Below, piece after piece: positions 33,297-42,290 of a stretch of DNA of 64,000 bases (within the stretch, counting starts at the first letter, position 1; every line of letters starts with the position of its first letter). Location: contig NZ_CP071060.1 of NCBI RefSeq assembly GCF_017161445.1, positions 4,712,001-4,776,000 on the forward strand, read 5' to 3'. Source of the DNA: Niveibacterium microcysteis. GTDB taxonomy: Bacteria; Pseudomonadota; Gammaproteobacteria; Burkholderiales; Rhodocyclaceae. The notes beneath the pieces are model-generated. The model did no database searches. It was not told the DNA's origin and saw nothing but the letters and a program-made list of their open reading frames with translations. Position numbers and translations under genes: made by a program.

Positions 33297-34432
33297 GCCC
33301 CGCCCCGTGCGACGAACAGCCACAGCCAAACCAGGGTGGCGACCACGGCCAGAAAGGGCAGCGACCAGAAGTGGAAGCCCAGCCAGGCGCGACGGTCGCC
33401 CAGCAGGCGCAAGGCGATCAGGTTCGCGAGCGAACCGATCAGGAAACCGAAACCGCCGACATTTACCGCCCAGGCGATCACGCGCCACTGATCCGAATGC
33501 TCGGCGAGCAGGATCGCTGCCGGCACGTTGCTGATCAGCTGTGAGGCCAGCACGCCGGCCGCGTACAGCCGCTGCGGGTCGTGCAGGCCGATCGCGGCGA
33601 CCGCGTCGCGGACCGCTGGCAATTCGGCAACCAGGCGCAGATCGATGAACATCAACATGAACACCACGATCAGGGCCCAGTCGACTTCGCGCACCACGGC
33701 GCGAAACGCAACGAGGAACACCGCGCTCACCAGGGCGAGACCAAGCCAGGGCTGGTGCGCATCGAGCAGCAGCAGAAACACCGGGTACAGCGCGAGACTC
33801 ACCCACAGCAAGCGGCGCCCGAGCGGCGGAGGTGCGATGTCTTCGTGCGTGTCGATGCGGCGGGCCGGGAATGCGACGCAGGTAAACAGCGCCAAGGTGC
33901 CGAGCAGGATCGCAGCCAGGGGCGCCATTTCGGCGACAAAGCGCCCGAACGACTCGCCGGAACGATGCCAGAGGAACAGGTTCTGCGGGTTGCCCATGGG
34001 AGTCAGCACCGAGCCGGCGTTCACCGCGAGCGCTTCGAAGATCACCAGCCGTGCGGTGGGTAGCTGGGCCATGCCATGCAGGCCCAGGGTCAGCGGCACC
34101 ACAATGAAGAGCGCAATATCGTTCGTCAGCACCGTGGCGAGCAGCGCCGACACGCCCACCAGCAGCAGCGCGAGGTGGCGCTCGGTGTGCATGCGGGTCA
34201 CCACATGGAACGCGGCATGCTGTAGGAAGCCGCTCTCTTCCAGTCCGGTGGTCAGCAGCAGCAGGCCCGCAAGGGCAGCAATGGTCGGCCAATCCACCAG
34301 CTGCGGATAGCTGGTGACCGCGGAAGGGTGAAGCAGCGTAAAACCGACACACAAGAGCAGCAGGATCAGCAACAACTCATCCTGGCGCAGGCGTGCGGCG
34401 ATACGGGCGGGAATCAGTAGCAGGCGGTGCAT
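33293..34432 (-). CDS. SLC13/CitMHS-like anion transporter (YbiR-type)
   Basis: 379 residues with about ten membrane segments. Landmarks of the citrate/arsenite-type ion transporter superfamily: [16 protein letters not shown] (first hairpin loop), [18 protein letters not shown], and the mirrored [17 protein letters not shown]. These are the ion/substrate-binding hairpins. The substrate may be a carboxylate, sulfate or similar anion; sequence alone does not decide. It is first in a two-gene unit with a secreted protease. Confidence 0.9.
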   Translation of the reverse strand: MHRLLLIPARIAARLRQDELLLILLLLCVGFTLLHPSAVTSYPQLVDWPTIAALAGLLLLTTGLEESGFLQHAAFHVVTRMHTERHLALLLVGVSALLATVLTNDIALFIVVPLTLGLHGMAQLPTARLVIFEALAVNAGSVLTPMGNPQNLFLWHRSGESFGRFVAEMAPLAAILLGTLALFTCVAFPARRIDTHEDIAPPPLGRRLLWVSLALYPVFLLLLDAHQPWLGLALVSAVFLVAFRAVVREVDWALIVVFMLMFIDLRLVAELPAVRDAVAAIGLHDPQRLYAAGVLASQLISNVPAAILLAEHSDQWRVIAWAVNVGGFGFLIGSLANLIALRLLGDRRAWLGFHFWSLPFLAVVATLVWLWLFVARGGA

Positions 34433-34600
34433 AAACGGGCCAGCGGGTTACATGGGGCGATTCTACGTGCCTGCCAGCACGGCACGGCCGTTCCGCCCGA
34501 GCCGCAATCCTTGATCTGAACGATGCACGCGCAAGGGGCTGTGTCGGCGATAATCGCCAGCGGTGCGGCAGCAGCCGCGAAAAGACTTGGGGAAACCACC

Positions 34601-35347
34601 TTGAAGATCCTGGGAGTGGATGTCGGCGGATCCGGCATCAAGGGCGCCATCGTCGACACCGAAACCGGTGAATTGCTGACCGAACGAATCCGTATCCAGA
34701 CACCGCAGCCGGCCACGCCCGAAGCGGTGGGCCTGACGCTGCGCGAGCTGGTCCAGCAGCATGGGTGGGCCGGGCCGGTCGGCATCGGCTTCCCGGCCGC
34801 GATCCAGCATGGCATCGCGCGCACCGCCGCGAACATCGACACGGCCTTCATCGGGCTGTCGGTCGCCGATTATTTCTCCGAGCAGACCGGCTGCCCCTGC
34901 TTCGTCGCCAACGATGCCGACGTTGCCGGCATGGCCGAGATGCGCTTTGGCGCCGGCAAGGACCACCGCGGCGTGGTGCTGATCGTGACGATCGGCACGG
35001 GCCTTGGCACCGCCTTCTTCACCAACGGCCAACTGCTTCCGAACACCGAGCTGGGCCACATCTACCTGAAGAACGGCATGGAAGCCGAGCACTACGCGTC
35101 CGAAGCGGTGCGCGACGCCGAGGGCCTGAAGTGGAAGCAATGGGGCGAGCGCTTCAACCGCTACCTGACGACCATGGAAGCGCTGTTCTGGCCTGATCTG
35201 GTGATCCTCGGCGGCGGCGCGAGTGCGAAGCTCGAAAAATACGCCGCACAGATCACCGTGCGGGCGCCAGTGGTGGCCGCGAGCTTTCTCAACCAGGCGG
35301 GCATCGTGGGCGCGGCGCTGTATGCCGAATCCCAACTGCCGCGCTGA
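34601..35347 (+). CDS. ppgK: Polyphosphate glucokinase (ROK family)
   Basis: 248 residues from a TTG at 34601, behind GGGGAAACCACC; the frame is open 26 codons higher from an ATG at 34523, but family length and alignment favour the TTG. The phosphate loop [14 protein letters not shown] opens the protein; [15 protein letters not shown] and [13 protein letters not shown] are ROK landmarks, and the N-terminal Gly-rich motif fits polyphosphate use. PPGK phosphorylates glucose with inorganic polyphosphate. It is followed by a phosphatidylserine synthase gene only 18 bp away. Confidence 0.88.
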   Translation: MKILGVDVGGSGIKGAIVDTETGELLTERIRIQTPQPATPEAVGLTLRELVQQHGWAGPVGIGFPAAIQHGIARTAANIDTAFIGLSVADYFSEQTGCPCFVANDADVAGMAEMRFGAGKDHRGVVLIVTIGTGLGTAFFTNGQLLPNTELGHIYLKNGMEAEHYASEAVRDAEGLKWKQWGERFNRYLTTMEALFWPDLVILGGGASAKLEKYAAQITVRAPVVAASFLNQAGIVGAALYAESQLPR

Positions 35348-35365
35348 GCGGCGCAAGGCTCTGCG

Positions 35366-35983
35366 ATGAACAAACCCAAACCGTTCTCGATGATCCGCGA
35401 GTTCCACCTCGCGGACTGGTTCACGCTCGGCAACGCCTTCTGCGGTGTCGGTGCGCTGTTTGCGGTGATGAGCTTCCTGCAGTTGCAGGACGTGAAGCAC
35501 TTCTACTTTGCCTGCGCGCTGATCCCGCTTGCGCTGGTATTCGACGTGCTCGACGGCCGCATCGCGCGCTGGCGCCAGAAGAGTTCGGCAATGGGGCGCG
35601 AGCTCGATTCGCTGGCGGATGTGATCTCGTTCGGCGTTGCGCCCGCCGCGATCGCCTACGCCGCCGGCATGCAAGGGCTCTACGACCGGATCATCCTGGT
35701 CTTCTTCGTCGCCTGCGGCGTGTCGCGCCTCGCACGCTACAACGTCACCGCGGAAGAGCTGGCCGACGATTCGGGCAAGGTGAAGTACTTCGAAGGCACG
35801 CCGATCCCGACTTCATTTGCTCTCGTCGCAGTGCTGGCCATTGCCGCCGCCAACGACGCGCTGGGCGACGCAATGTGGGGCGGTGTGGTCAAGATCGCCG
35901 GCTTTCAGTTGCATCCGCTGGTGCTGATGTTCGCGATCTCCGGTTCGCTGATGATCAGCCGGATCCGGATTCCGAAGCTCTGA
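35366..35983 (+). CDS. pssA: CDP-diacylglycerol--serine O-phosphatidyltransferase
   Basis: 205 residues with several membrane segments. The CDP-alcohol phosphotransferase motif DGRIARWRQKSSAMGRELD-SLAD has all expected residues (D-G-x2-A-R-x8-G-x3-D-x3-D). FGVAPAAIAYAAG following it is typical of PssA-type enzymes rather than PgsA. It would make phosphatidylserine for phosphatidylethanolamine at the inner membrane. Short for the family (many are 230-280 residues), but complete. Confidence 0.85.
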   Translation: MNKPKPFSMIREFHLADWFTLGNAFCGVGALFAVMSFLQLQDVKHFYFACALIPLALVFDVLDGRIARWRQKSSAMGRELDSLADVISFGVAPAAIAYAAGMQGLYDRIILVFFVACGVSRLARYNVTAEELADDSGKVKYFEGTPIPTSFALVAVLAIAAANDALGDAMWGGVVKIAGFQLHPLVLMFAISGSLMISRIRIPKL

Positions 35984-35997
35984 ACCAACCACGCAGA

Positions 35998-36024
35998 AGA
36001 GAAAGGCCGCTCACGCGGCCTTTC
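35998..36024. terminator. Bidirectional terminator
   Basis: AGAAAGGCCGC and GCGGCCTTTCT pair around TCAC, followed by CATTT. It separates pssA from the convergent small periplasmic gene. Confidence 0.85.
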
Positions 36025-36372
36025 TCATTTGGTGATCGCTGTGTTGCGACCCGAATACTGATCGCTCATGCGCTGGGCGGCCTCGGCGAAGTTGCCGCGC
36101 GCCTTCTCGCTGCAGTAGCGATTCACGAAGGTCTCCACCGTGCCATTCGAGACTTCAGACACCTGCTGGCTCTGCCGCGCGTAGTTGTGGCCGCTCAGGA
36201 AACCGCGCACCCAGGCCAGCTGCTGGGCGCGGACGTCGGCGTCGCCCTTGGCGGCATTCCATGCAGCGCAACTCATATCGTCGAAGCCCAGGATCTTGAG
36301 CGGCGCAGCGTCCGCCGCGGCGGTCACGCAGGCGAAGAGCAAGGCAGGTATCGGACAAAGGCGGCGCGGCAT
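36025..36372 (-). CDS. Small secreted hypothetical protein (HdeA-like size)
   Basis: 115 residues with a signal peptide (PALLFACVTAAADAAP). The mature 90 residues hold two Cys (one in DDMSCAAW, one in VNRYCSEK), which likely form a disulfide, and end with EAAQRMSDQYSG. The size, signal and disulfide resemble HdeA/HdeB-type acid chaperones or Rap1a-like proteins, but I cannot assign a family with confidence. It stands alone between a terminator and the Liv-type gene. Confidence 0.75.
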   Translation of the reverse strand: MPRRLCPIPALLFACVTAAADAAPLKILGFDDMSCAAWNAAKGDADVRAQQLAWVRGFLSGHNYARQSQQVSEVSNGTVETFVNRYCSEKARGNFAEAAQRMSDQYSGRNTAITK

Positions 36373-36464
36373 CGGTGCATCCTGGAGAAAGTGGCGGCGG
36401 CCTTTTGCGACCGCCTTGTGGCGCCGGATTATCCGCCAAAGCCCGGCGCCCGCGTTGGCAACGC

Positions 36465-37607
36465 TCAATGGATGAAGCCGCCCTTCCCGATCATGGTCAG
36501 ATCCACATAGCGCGAGCCCTTGTGGTCCGTCGGCGAGAACTGCACCGCGAAGCCGCCAACGTCCAGCTTACCGGCGCTGGCGAGTGCTTGCACCAGGCCG
36601 TCGCGAGTCGGATTCTTGCCGGCGCGTTTGAGGCCTTCGACCAGCACCTTGGCGTCGATGTAGCCCTCCAGCGTCGCGAACGAAACTGCATCGGCCGGTA
36701 GCGCCTTGGCGTGCTCGCGCACCACCGGCAGCACATCGCCCCACGGGAAGGGCACGACTTGCGACACCGCCACGCCACGGCCATCCGCGCCCAGCTCGCT
36801 CGCGAGCGCCTTGCCGCCGACGAAGGAGACCGCCCAGAACTGCGTGAAGGATTGCGGATCGCGGCGGCGCAGTTCGCGCACGAAGGCAGCACTGGATTTG
36901 TAGGCGCTCATCATGATCACGCCGTCGGCGTTGGCCTTGTTGATCGCGTCCACCGCCGCGGCGACGTCGGTCGAGTTACGCTCCACCGGTGCCTTGGCAA
37001 CCAGCGCCACATTGAGCCGCTTGAGCTCGCGCTCCACATCGGCGAGACCGGATTTTCCGAAGGCATCGTTCTGGTACAGCACTGCAAGGCGCCGCCCAGC
37101 CGGATTCGCAATCGACTTGATGATCGCCTGCGCTTCATCCGAATAGCTGGCACGCACATGGAAGATCAGCCCGCTGTCCGGGCCGCGCAGTGATTCGGCA
37201 CCCGAGTAGGGGCCAACCAGCGGCACCTTGGCTTCGTTCATCACCGGCAGCACCGCCAGCCCGGTGGCGGTACCAACGTTGCCGAGCATCGCAAAGACCT
37301 TGTCCTTTTCGATCAGCTGCTTCGCGTTGTTGGCGGCGCGTTCCGGGTCGTAACCGTCGTCCAGCGACACAAGGCGCAACTGCCGCCCGTGCACGCCACC
37401 CTTCGCATTGACCTCCTTGAAGTAGGCCTCGATGCCAAGACGCACGTCGTGACCCAGATCTGCGGCGGGGCCGGTCTGTGCAGCGGTCTGACCGATCACG
37501 ATTTCCTTGTCGGTGATGCCGGGGGCTTCGGCGGCCTGCACGGTGCCGGCGAGCACGGCAAGGCTGAACGAGGTGGCGAACAGCAGATGTCGAACGGGGG
37601 GCAGCAT
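36465..37607 (-). CDS. Branched-chain amino acid-type ABC substrate-binding protein
   Basis: 380 residues from ATG 37607 (ribosome binding site GAGGAG). Signal peptide AVLAGTVQAAEAPG. The mature protein is a Peripla_BP_6 fold: ITDKEIVIGQTAAQTGPAADLG, VNAKGGVHGRQLRLVSLDDGYDP, KVFAMLGNVGTATGLAV, then the second domain with AVLYQNDAFGKSGL and TLEGYIDAKVLVEGLKRAGK. It should bind amino acids or related organic anions (LivJ/LivK relatives). No liv permease genes are adjacent, so this too is an orphan. Confidence 0.9.
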   Translation of the reverse strand: MLPPVRHLLFATSFSLAVLAGTVQAAEAPGITDKEIVIGQTAAQTGPAADLGHDVRLGIEAYFKEVNAKGGVHGRQLRLVSLDDGYDPERAANNAKQLIEKDKVFAMLGNVGTATGLAVLPVMNEAKVPLVGPYSGAESLRGPDSGLIFHVRASYSDEAQAIIKSIANPAGRRLAVLYQNDAFGKSGLADVERELKRLNVALVAKAPVERNSTDVAAAVDAINKANADGVIMMSAYKSSAAFVRELRRRDPQSFTQFWAVSFVGGKALASELGADGRGVAVSQVVPFPWGDVLPVVREHAKALPADAVSFATLEGYIDAKVLVEGLKRAGKNPTRDGLVQALASAGKLDVGGFAVQFSPTDHKGSRYVDLTMIGKGGFIH

Positions 37608-37856
37608 TGGGGGGCTCCTCGTAGGGTGGGTGCCGCATTGGCGCAGCACAAAACGTGTGATAGTCGCCACCGTACCGGTCGCCAGGTCACCTGCAATTGA
37701 GCCAGCGCAGGTCGTCGATGCGGACGTCATTTGTTTAGCAATCGCACTAATGCTCGCCTCGCGCCGCGAAGTGCAAGATCCCCCGCCCGGCCCCCGTCAC
37801 GTCGCGGGCTTTCAACACTGCAGCGATAGAATCGGGCTGACTTCGGAGGCGCCCGC

Positions 37857-38693
37857 GTGCATCGCTACTTCGTCATCCCCCGCCCCGCCTTGCAGCCCTA
37901 CGTTGACCGACTGTGGGGCTGGGAGAGCGCGTGCGCGCCGACGATGCCGCTGCTGTTGCCGGGCACCGGGGCAGAGCTGATGTTCCATTACCGCGCGCCG
38001 ATGGCGATCGACGGCGTGCGCGGCCGGCGCGATCTCGGCGCAGCCTACCTGCTGTGTGCGCGGCGTGCGCCGCATCAGCCGGTGGCGCAAGGCGAAGTGG
38101 GTTTTGTATCGGTACGCCTGCGCTCCGGCGCGCTGCGGCATTTCTGCCCGCTGCCGGCACTGGCGCTTGGCGACGACGCGATCCCGGCCGCCGACATCTG
38201 GGGCGCCGAGGGCGCCGCAATCGCCGAGCGCGTGGCGCTGGCGCCGGATACCGGCACACGCATCGCGCTGCTGCAGGATTGGCTGCTCACCTGCCTGACC
38301 CGCTACGGCAAGCGGCAGCCGGCGATCGAACTGGCGGTGCGTGCGCTGTACTACCGCCACCGCGAGGTCCGCATCGACGCGCTCGCCGAGCAGCTGGGCA
38401 TGAGCCGGCGTCACTTCGAGCGCGTGTTCCGCGAGCAGATCGGACTGACGCCCAAGGCCTTCCATCGCACCGCGCGCTTCCATCTTACGGTGCGCGATCT
38501 GCTGCTAGGCGGCGACGGCGATTACCTCGCCGCGGCGCTCGACCACGGCTACTACGACCAGGCGCACTTCATCCACGATTTCCAGGGCTTCGTCGGCCGT
38601 GCACCGGCGCGCTTCCTGCAAACGGCGACACCGGCGGCGCATTTTTACAATCCGCCGATCTTCGCGCCCGATAAGGTGCCCCTGCCGCGTTGA
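37857..38693 (+). CDS. AraC-family transcriptional regulator (DUF6597 N-domain)
   Basis: 278 residues from a GTG at 37857 that has GGAGG seven nt upstream. The N-terminal domain (FVIPRPALQPYVDRLWGWES) belongs to the DUF6597 group. The AraC HTH pair covers about 180-260: IDALAEQLGMSRRHFERVFRE, then YDQAHFIHDFQGFVGRAP. It might control the two small genes that follow (ABM and YciI) 42 bp downstream, since all three run in the same direction. Confidence 0.9.
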   Translation: MHRYFVIPRPALQPYVDRLWGWESACAPTMPLLLPGTGAELMFHYRAPMAIDGVRGRRDLGAAYLLCARRAPHQPVAQGEVGFVSVRLRSGALRHFCPLPALALGDDAIPAADIWGAEGAAIAERVALAPDTGTRIALLQDWLLTCLTRYGKRQPAIELAVRALYYRHREVRIDALAEQLGMSRRHFERVFREQIGLTPKAFHRTARFHLTVRDLLLGGDGDYLAAALDHGYYDQAHFIHDFQGFVGRAPARFLQTATPAAHFYNPPIFAPDKVPLPR

Positions 38694-38734
38694 GACGGAG
38701 CGCCCCGCTCCTGCGCCGGCATCGAGGAGCACGC

Positions 38735-39043
38735 ATGACCGTCGTCACCGCCCTGTTCGAAGCACGCCCCGGCCGCGAGGCCGAACTTGAAACCGCGCTG
38801 CGCGAACTCGTCAGCCAGGTCGCGCAGGAAACCAGCGCGATCGAATACACGCTGCACCGCAGCCCTACGTCACCCGGACGCTTCTACTTCTACGAGCGCT
38901 ATGCGGATCAGGGCGCCGTTGACGCACACATGGCCACGCCGTACCTGAAGCGCCTGCTCGAACGCGTGCCGGAACTCTGCGCCGTGGCGCCCGAGGTCGA
39001 CTTCTTCGAGCCACTGGTCTCGATCAATCAGCTGAGGACCTGA
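38735..39043 (+). CDS. Putative quinol monooxygenase (ABM domain)
   Basis: 102 residues, one ABM/YgiN-type domain: VVTALFEARPGREAELETALR, EYTLHRSPTSPGRFYFYERYAD, AVDAHMATPYLKRLLERV. This group includes quinol monooxygenases and LsrG-like isomerases. The ribosome binding site is GAGGAGCACGC. It is 42 bp after the AraC gene and 4 bp before the YciI gene, forming a small unit. Confidence 0.9.
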   Translation: MTVVTALFEARPGREAELETALRELVSQVAQETSAIEYTLHRSPTSPGRFYFYERYADQGAVDAHMATPYLKRLLERVPELCAVAPEVDFFEPLVSINQLRT

Positions 39044-39047
39044 GGCG

Positions 39048-39347
39048 ATGTTCCTGATCCTGCTCGACTACATCGCACCGGCCGCAGAGATCGACCGCCA
39101 TGTCGACGCGCACCGCACGCATCTGGCGGAACAGTACGCCGCCGGGCGGCTGTTGTTGTCCGGCCCGCAAGTGCCGCGCGAGGGCGGTGTCATCGTCGCC
39201 TGCGTGCGAACCCACGCCGAGGTGGATGTGATGATGGAGCGCGACCCCTTCGTGCTGGCCGGCGTGGTGCGCTACCGCGTGATCGAGTTCGTCGCACGCG
39301 CCACCCACCCAGCCCTGGCGGCCTTCGCGGAACCGGTCGCGGCCTGA
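39048..39347 (+). CDS. YciI-family protein
   Basis: 99 residues. The YCII fold is clear: FLILLDYIAPAAEIDRHVDAHR with the conserved His-Asp-x-H type pattern, AAGRLLLSGPQVP and VMMERDPFVLAGV. YciI-like proteins share the ferredoxin-like dimeric fold with ABM enzymes and may be hydrolases or dehydrochlorinases; the actual reaction is unknown. It starts 4 bp after the ABM stop, so the two are probably one functional pair. Confidence 0.88.
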   Translation: MFLILLDYIAPAAEIDRHVDAHRTHLAEQYAAGRLLLSGPQVPREGGVIVACVRTHAEVDVMMERDPFVLAGVVRYRVIEFVARATHPALAAFAEPVAA

Positions 39348-39455
39348 TCCACACCCCCACGGCTGCGCGGCAGCCAGGCGCCGATTTGATCTGCCCGGCC
39401 TCGCCCGTGCGACGCGGCGTTATGCTGGCCGCCAACGCGTCTTGGAGGTACCGGT

Positions 39456-42122
39456 ATGCCCGCGCCGTTCAACTACTCGATCATCGGTGGGCGCATCAGC
39501 GTTCGCGCGGTGGCCGCAAACATCGTGTGCGTCAGCATCGCACCCGATGGCCATGCGCTCGCAGAGTCGCTGTTCGTGCTGCCGCAAGCCGATGCCCGAG
39601 AGGCCAACGTTGACGCCGCAGGCCTGCGCACCGCCGCGCTACGCATCGCACGCGTCGGTGGTGGTCTACAGTTCGCCGACGCTGGCGGCGCCGTGTTTCT
39701 GACGCAGGCGGCAAGCAGTTGGTCGCCCGCCGACGAAGCCCTGCAGGTCGTGCAGCACTTTCGCGCAGACCCCGCACACGCGCTCTACGGCCTCGGTCAG
39801 TACCCCGGCGGCGCATGGGACTGGCGCGGGCGCGAGGTGCTGCTGGCGCAGTCAAACCAGGGCGTCGCCGTGCCCTGCCTGGTCTCCACCGCCGGCTACG
39901 GCATCCTGTGGGATTCAATGGCGCTGACGCGCTTCGCGAGCAAGGGCCAGGGCTTCCGTTTCGAAACCGACTGCGCCGACGGCATCCGCTACTACGTCGT
40001 GTGGGGGCCGGACTTCGACCGCATCGTCGCCGGCTTCCGCCAGCTCACCGGCGCCGCCCCCTTGTTCCCGCGCTGGGCCTACGGCTTCTGGCAATCGAAG
40101 GAACGCTATGTCGACCGCGCCGAGTTGCTCGACACCGCATGCCGCTTCCGCGAGTTGGGGTTCCCGATCGACGCGCTGATCCAGGACTGGAAGTACTGGG
40201 GCGACAAGCCCTGGAGCTGCATGGAATGGGACGACAAGGTCTTCCCCGACCCCGAGGGCATGATCCGCGAACTGCATGAGCCGCACCACCTGCGCCTGAT
40301 GACGACGCTGTGGCCGGTGGTCGGCGAGGGCTGCGCGCTGTTCGAGGAACTCAAAGCTGCCGGCGAGCTGTTCGAGTATCCGCACTGGGCCCAGGGCCAC
40401 ATCTATGACGCCTTCAGCGAGCGGGGCCGCGCAATCTACTGGAAGCATGTCCAGCGCGGGCTCATCGACAAGGGGGTCGACGCCTTGTGGATGGACGGCA
40501 CCGAGCCGGAATTCGTCTCCACCCACGACCCGATGGACGGCGTGCGCGCCTGCTACGCGCAGCGCGACACCGCGTTGGGCAGCTGGCGCCGGGTGCTCAA
40601 CGGCTACTCGATGTTCACCGCACGCGGCGTCTATGAAGGCCAGCGCACACTGAACAACGGCAAACGGGTGTTCACGCTGTCGCGCTCCGGCTTTGCCGGG
40701 CAGCAGCGCTATGCGGCGGCGAGCTGGTCGGGCGACATCGCCGCGACCTGGAATGTGCTGCGCGAGCAGGTGGCGGCGGGGCTGAACTTCGCGGCAGCCG
40801 GCATGCCGTACTGGACCACCGACATCGGCGGCTTCTTCACGACTGGCCTGGGGGCGCGCTTCCCCGACGGCAATCGCGACCCGGCCTACCGCGAGCTCTA
40901 TGTGCGCTGGTTCCAGTACGGCGCGTTCTGCCCGCTGTTCCGCTCGCACGGCACCAATACTGCACGCGAGCCCTGGCACTTCGGCGAGCCCGGCAGCTGG
41001 GCCTACGACGCGCTACTCGCCGCCGCACAGCTGCGCTACCGGCTGCTGCCGTATATCTATTCGCTGGCGTGGGACGTCACCTCGCAAGGGGGCACGATCA
41101 TGCGCCCGCTGGCGATGGACTTCCGCGACGATCCGGTCACCTACGGCATCGCCGACCAGTTCATGTTCGGCCCGGCGATCATGGTCTGCCCGGTGCTCGC
41201 GCCGATGTTCCATGAGCCGCGCCGCGAAGCGGAGATCGTCGCGGCCGACTTCCTGCGCACGCCCGCGGGCGAACCGGGCCTGATCTGGCGCGGCTATGCC
41301 GATGAAGCATCCGACGATGCCGTGTTCGCCAAGCCGGTCGGGGAACTCAACGGCAGCTGGGCCGGCGGCCCGCCGCCGGGCTTGCCCTTCGCCGGCTACC
41401 GCCTGCGTTGGGATGCCGAACTGACCGTGCGCGACAGCGGCGACTACGAATTCCTGCTCTACGGCAACGACGGCCGCCGCATGTGGTTCGACGACGAACC
41501 AGTGATCGACGCATGGCAGGCGCAGGGCATGCAGACCACCACGCTGCGCCGCACGCTCGCTGCCGGCACGAAAATCCGCCTGCGCGTCGAGCACCTGCAC
41601 CGCCACGGCGCCGCGCAGATGAGTCTGTCGTGGCGCCGCCCCGGCCATGCGCCCAAATCCGAGCTGGTGCCGGCCGAGCGCCGCGTCTACCTGCCTGCCG
41701 GCTGCGACTGGTACGACTTCCACAGCGGCGAGCGCCACACCGGTGGCCAGACGCTGACGGTGCCGACGCCGATCTCGCACATCCCGCTGTTCGTGCGCGC
41801 CGGCAGCGTCCTGCCTTTGGGGCCGGTCGTCACGCAGAGCGACGCGCAACGCGGCGCGCCAATCGAGTTGCTGGTCTATCCCGGCGCCGACGCCGCGTTC
41901 GCGCTGTACGAAGACGATGGCGACGGCTACGCGTACGAGCGCGGCGCCTACACCACTCGCGCCATCCGTTGGTCTGACGCCACCCGCACGCTATCGATCC
42001 ACACGCCGCACCAGGGCCTGCAAGGCCCCTCGGCGACGATCGGGGTGCGGCTCGCGGGCCGGCTGCACACCGAAACGCTGCCGCTCGATGCCAACGGTGC
42101 GGGAGCCGTGACGCTGCGGTAA
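39456..42122 (+). CDS. GH31 alpha-glucosidase/alpha-xylosidase with PA14 domain
   Basis: 888 residues, no signal peptide. The N-terminal beta-sandwich and (beta/alpha)8 barrel contain the GH31 nucleophile ALWMDGTEPEF (Asp about 347) and the acid/base in SWSGDIAATW (Asp about 427). TTDIGGFF and FCPLFRSHG are family landmarks. A PA14 insert (about 640-760; YEFLLYGNDGRRMWFDD) is followed by the C-terminal sandwich with LYEDDGDGYAYERGAY. PA14 often binds carbohydrate. The enzyme should release glucose or xylose from alpha-linked sugars in the cytoplasm, since no export signal is seen. Confidence 0.95.
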   Translation: MPAPFNYSIIGGRISVRAVAANIVCVSIAPDGHALAESLFVLPQADAREANVDAAGLRTAALRIARVGGGLQFADAGGAVFLTQAASSWSPADEALQVVQHFRADPAHALYGLGQYPGGAWDWRGREVLLAQSNQGVAVPCLVSTAGYGILWDSMALTRFASKGQGFRFETDCADGIRYYVVWGPDFDRIVAGFRQLTGAAPLFPRWAYGFWQSKERYVDRAELLDTACRFRELGFPIDALIQDWKYWGDKPWSCMEWDDKVFPDPEGMIRELHEPHHLRLMTTLWPVVGEGCALFEELKAAGELFEYPHWAQGHIYDAFSERGRAIYWKHVQRGLIDKGVDALWMDGTEPEFVSTHDPMDGVRACYAQRDTALGSWRRVLNGYSMFTARGVYEGQRTLNNGKRVFTLSRSGFAGQQRYAAASWSGDIAATWNVLREQVAAGLNFAAAGMPYWTTDIGGFFTTGLGARFPDGNRDPAYRELYVRWFQYGAFCPLFRSHGTNTAREPWHFGEPGSWAYDALLAAAQLRYRLLPYIYSLAWDVTSQGGTIMRPLAMDFRDDPVTYGIADQFMFGPAIMVCPVLAPMFHEPRREAEIVAADFLRTPAGEPGLIWRGYADEASDDAVFAKPVGELNGSWAGGPPPGLPFAGYRLRWDAELTVRDSGDYEFLLYGNDGRRMWFDDEPVIDAWQAQGMQTTTLRRTLAAGTKIRLRVEHLHRHGAAQMSLSWRRPGHAPKSELVPAERRVYLPAGCDWYDFHSGERHTGGQTLTVPTPISHIPLFVRAGSVLPLGPVVTQSDAQRGAPIELLVYPGADAAFALYEDDGDGYAYERGAYTTRAIRWSDATRTLSIHTPHQGLQGPSATIGVRLAGRLHTETLPLDANGAGAVTLR

Positions 42123-42290
42123 ATGGGTCAGAGCAGTCTGCTGCCCAGACAACCCCGGGAATTTTTCACATTTTCTCGGGATCGCCCATGGACGACGCAG
42201 CGCAGCGATCACTAGGCTGGGTCCTTTCACCGGGCTGGTGCCCATCCGGTGCCGGCACACCGCTTCACGTCCACAGAGAGGATCCTCACG

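Noticed and set aside
42150..42185. Imperfect hairpin after the GH31 gene as terminator
   Set aside because: Arms CCCGGGAA and TTCTCGGG contain a mismatch and the loop is long; no T-run follows the stem.
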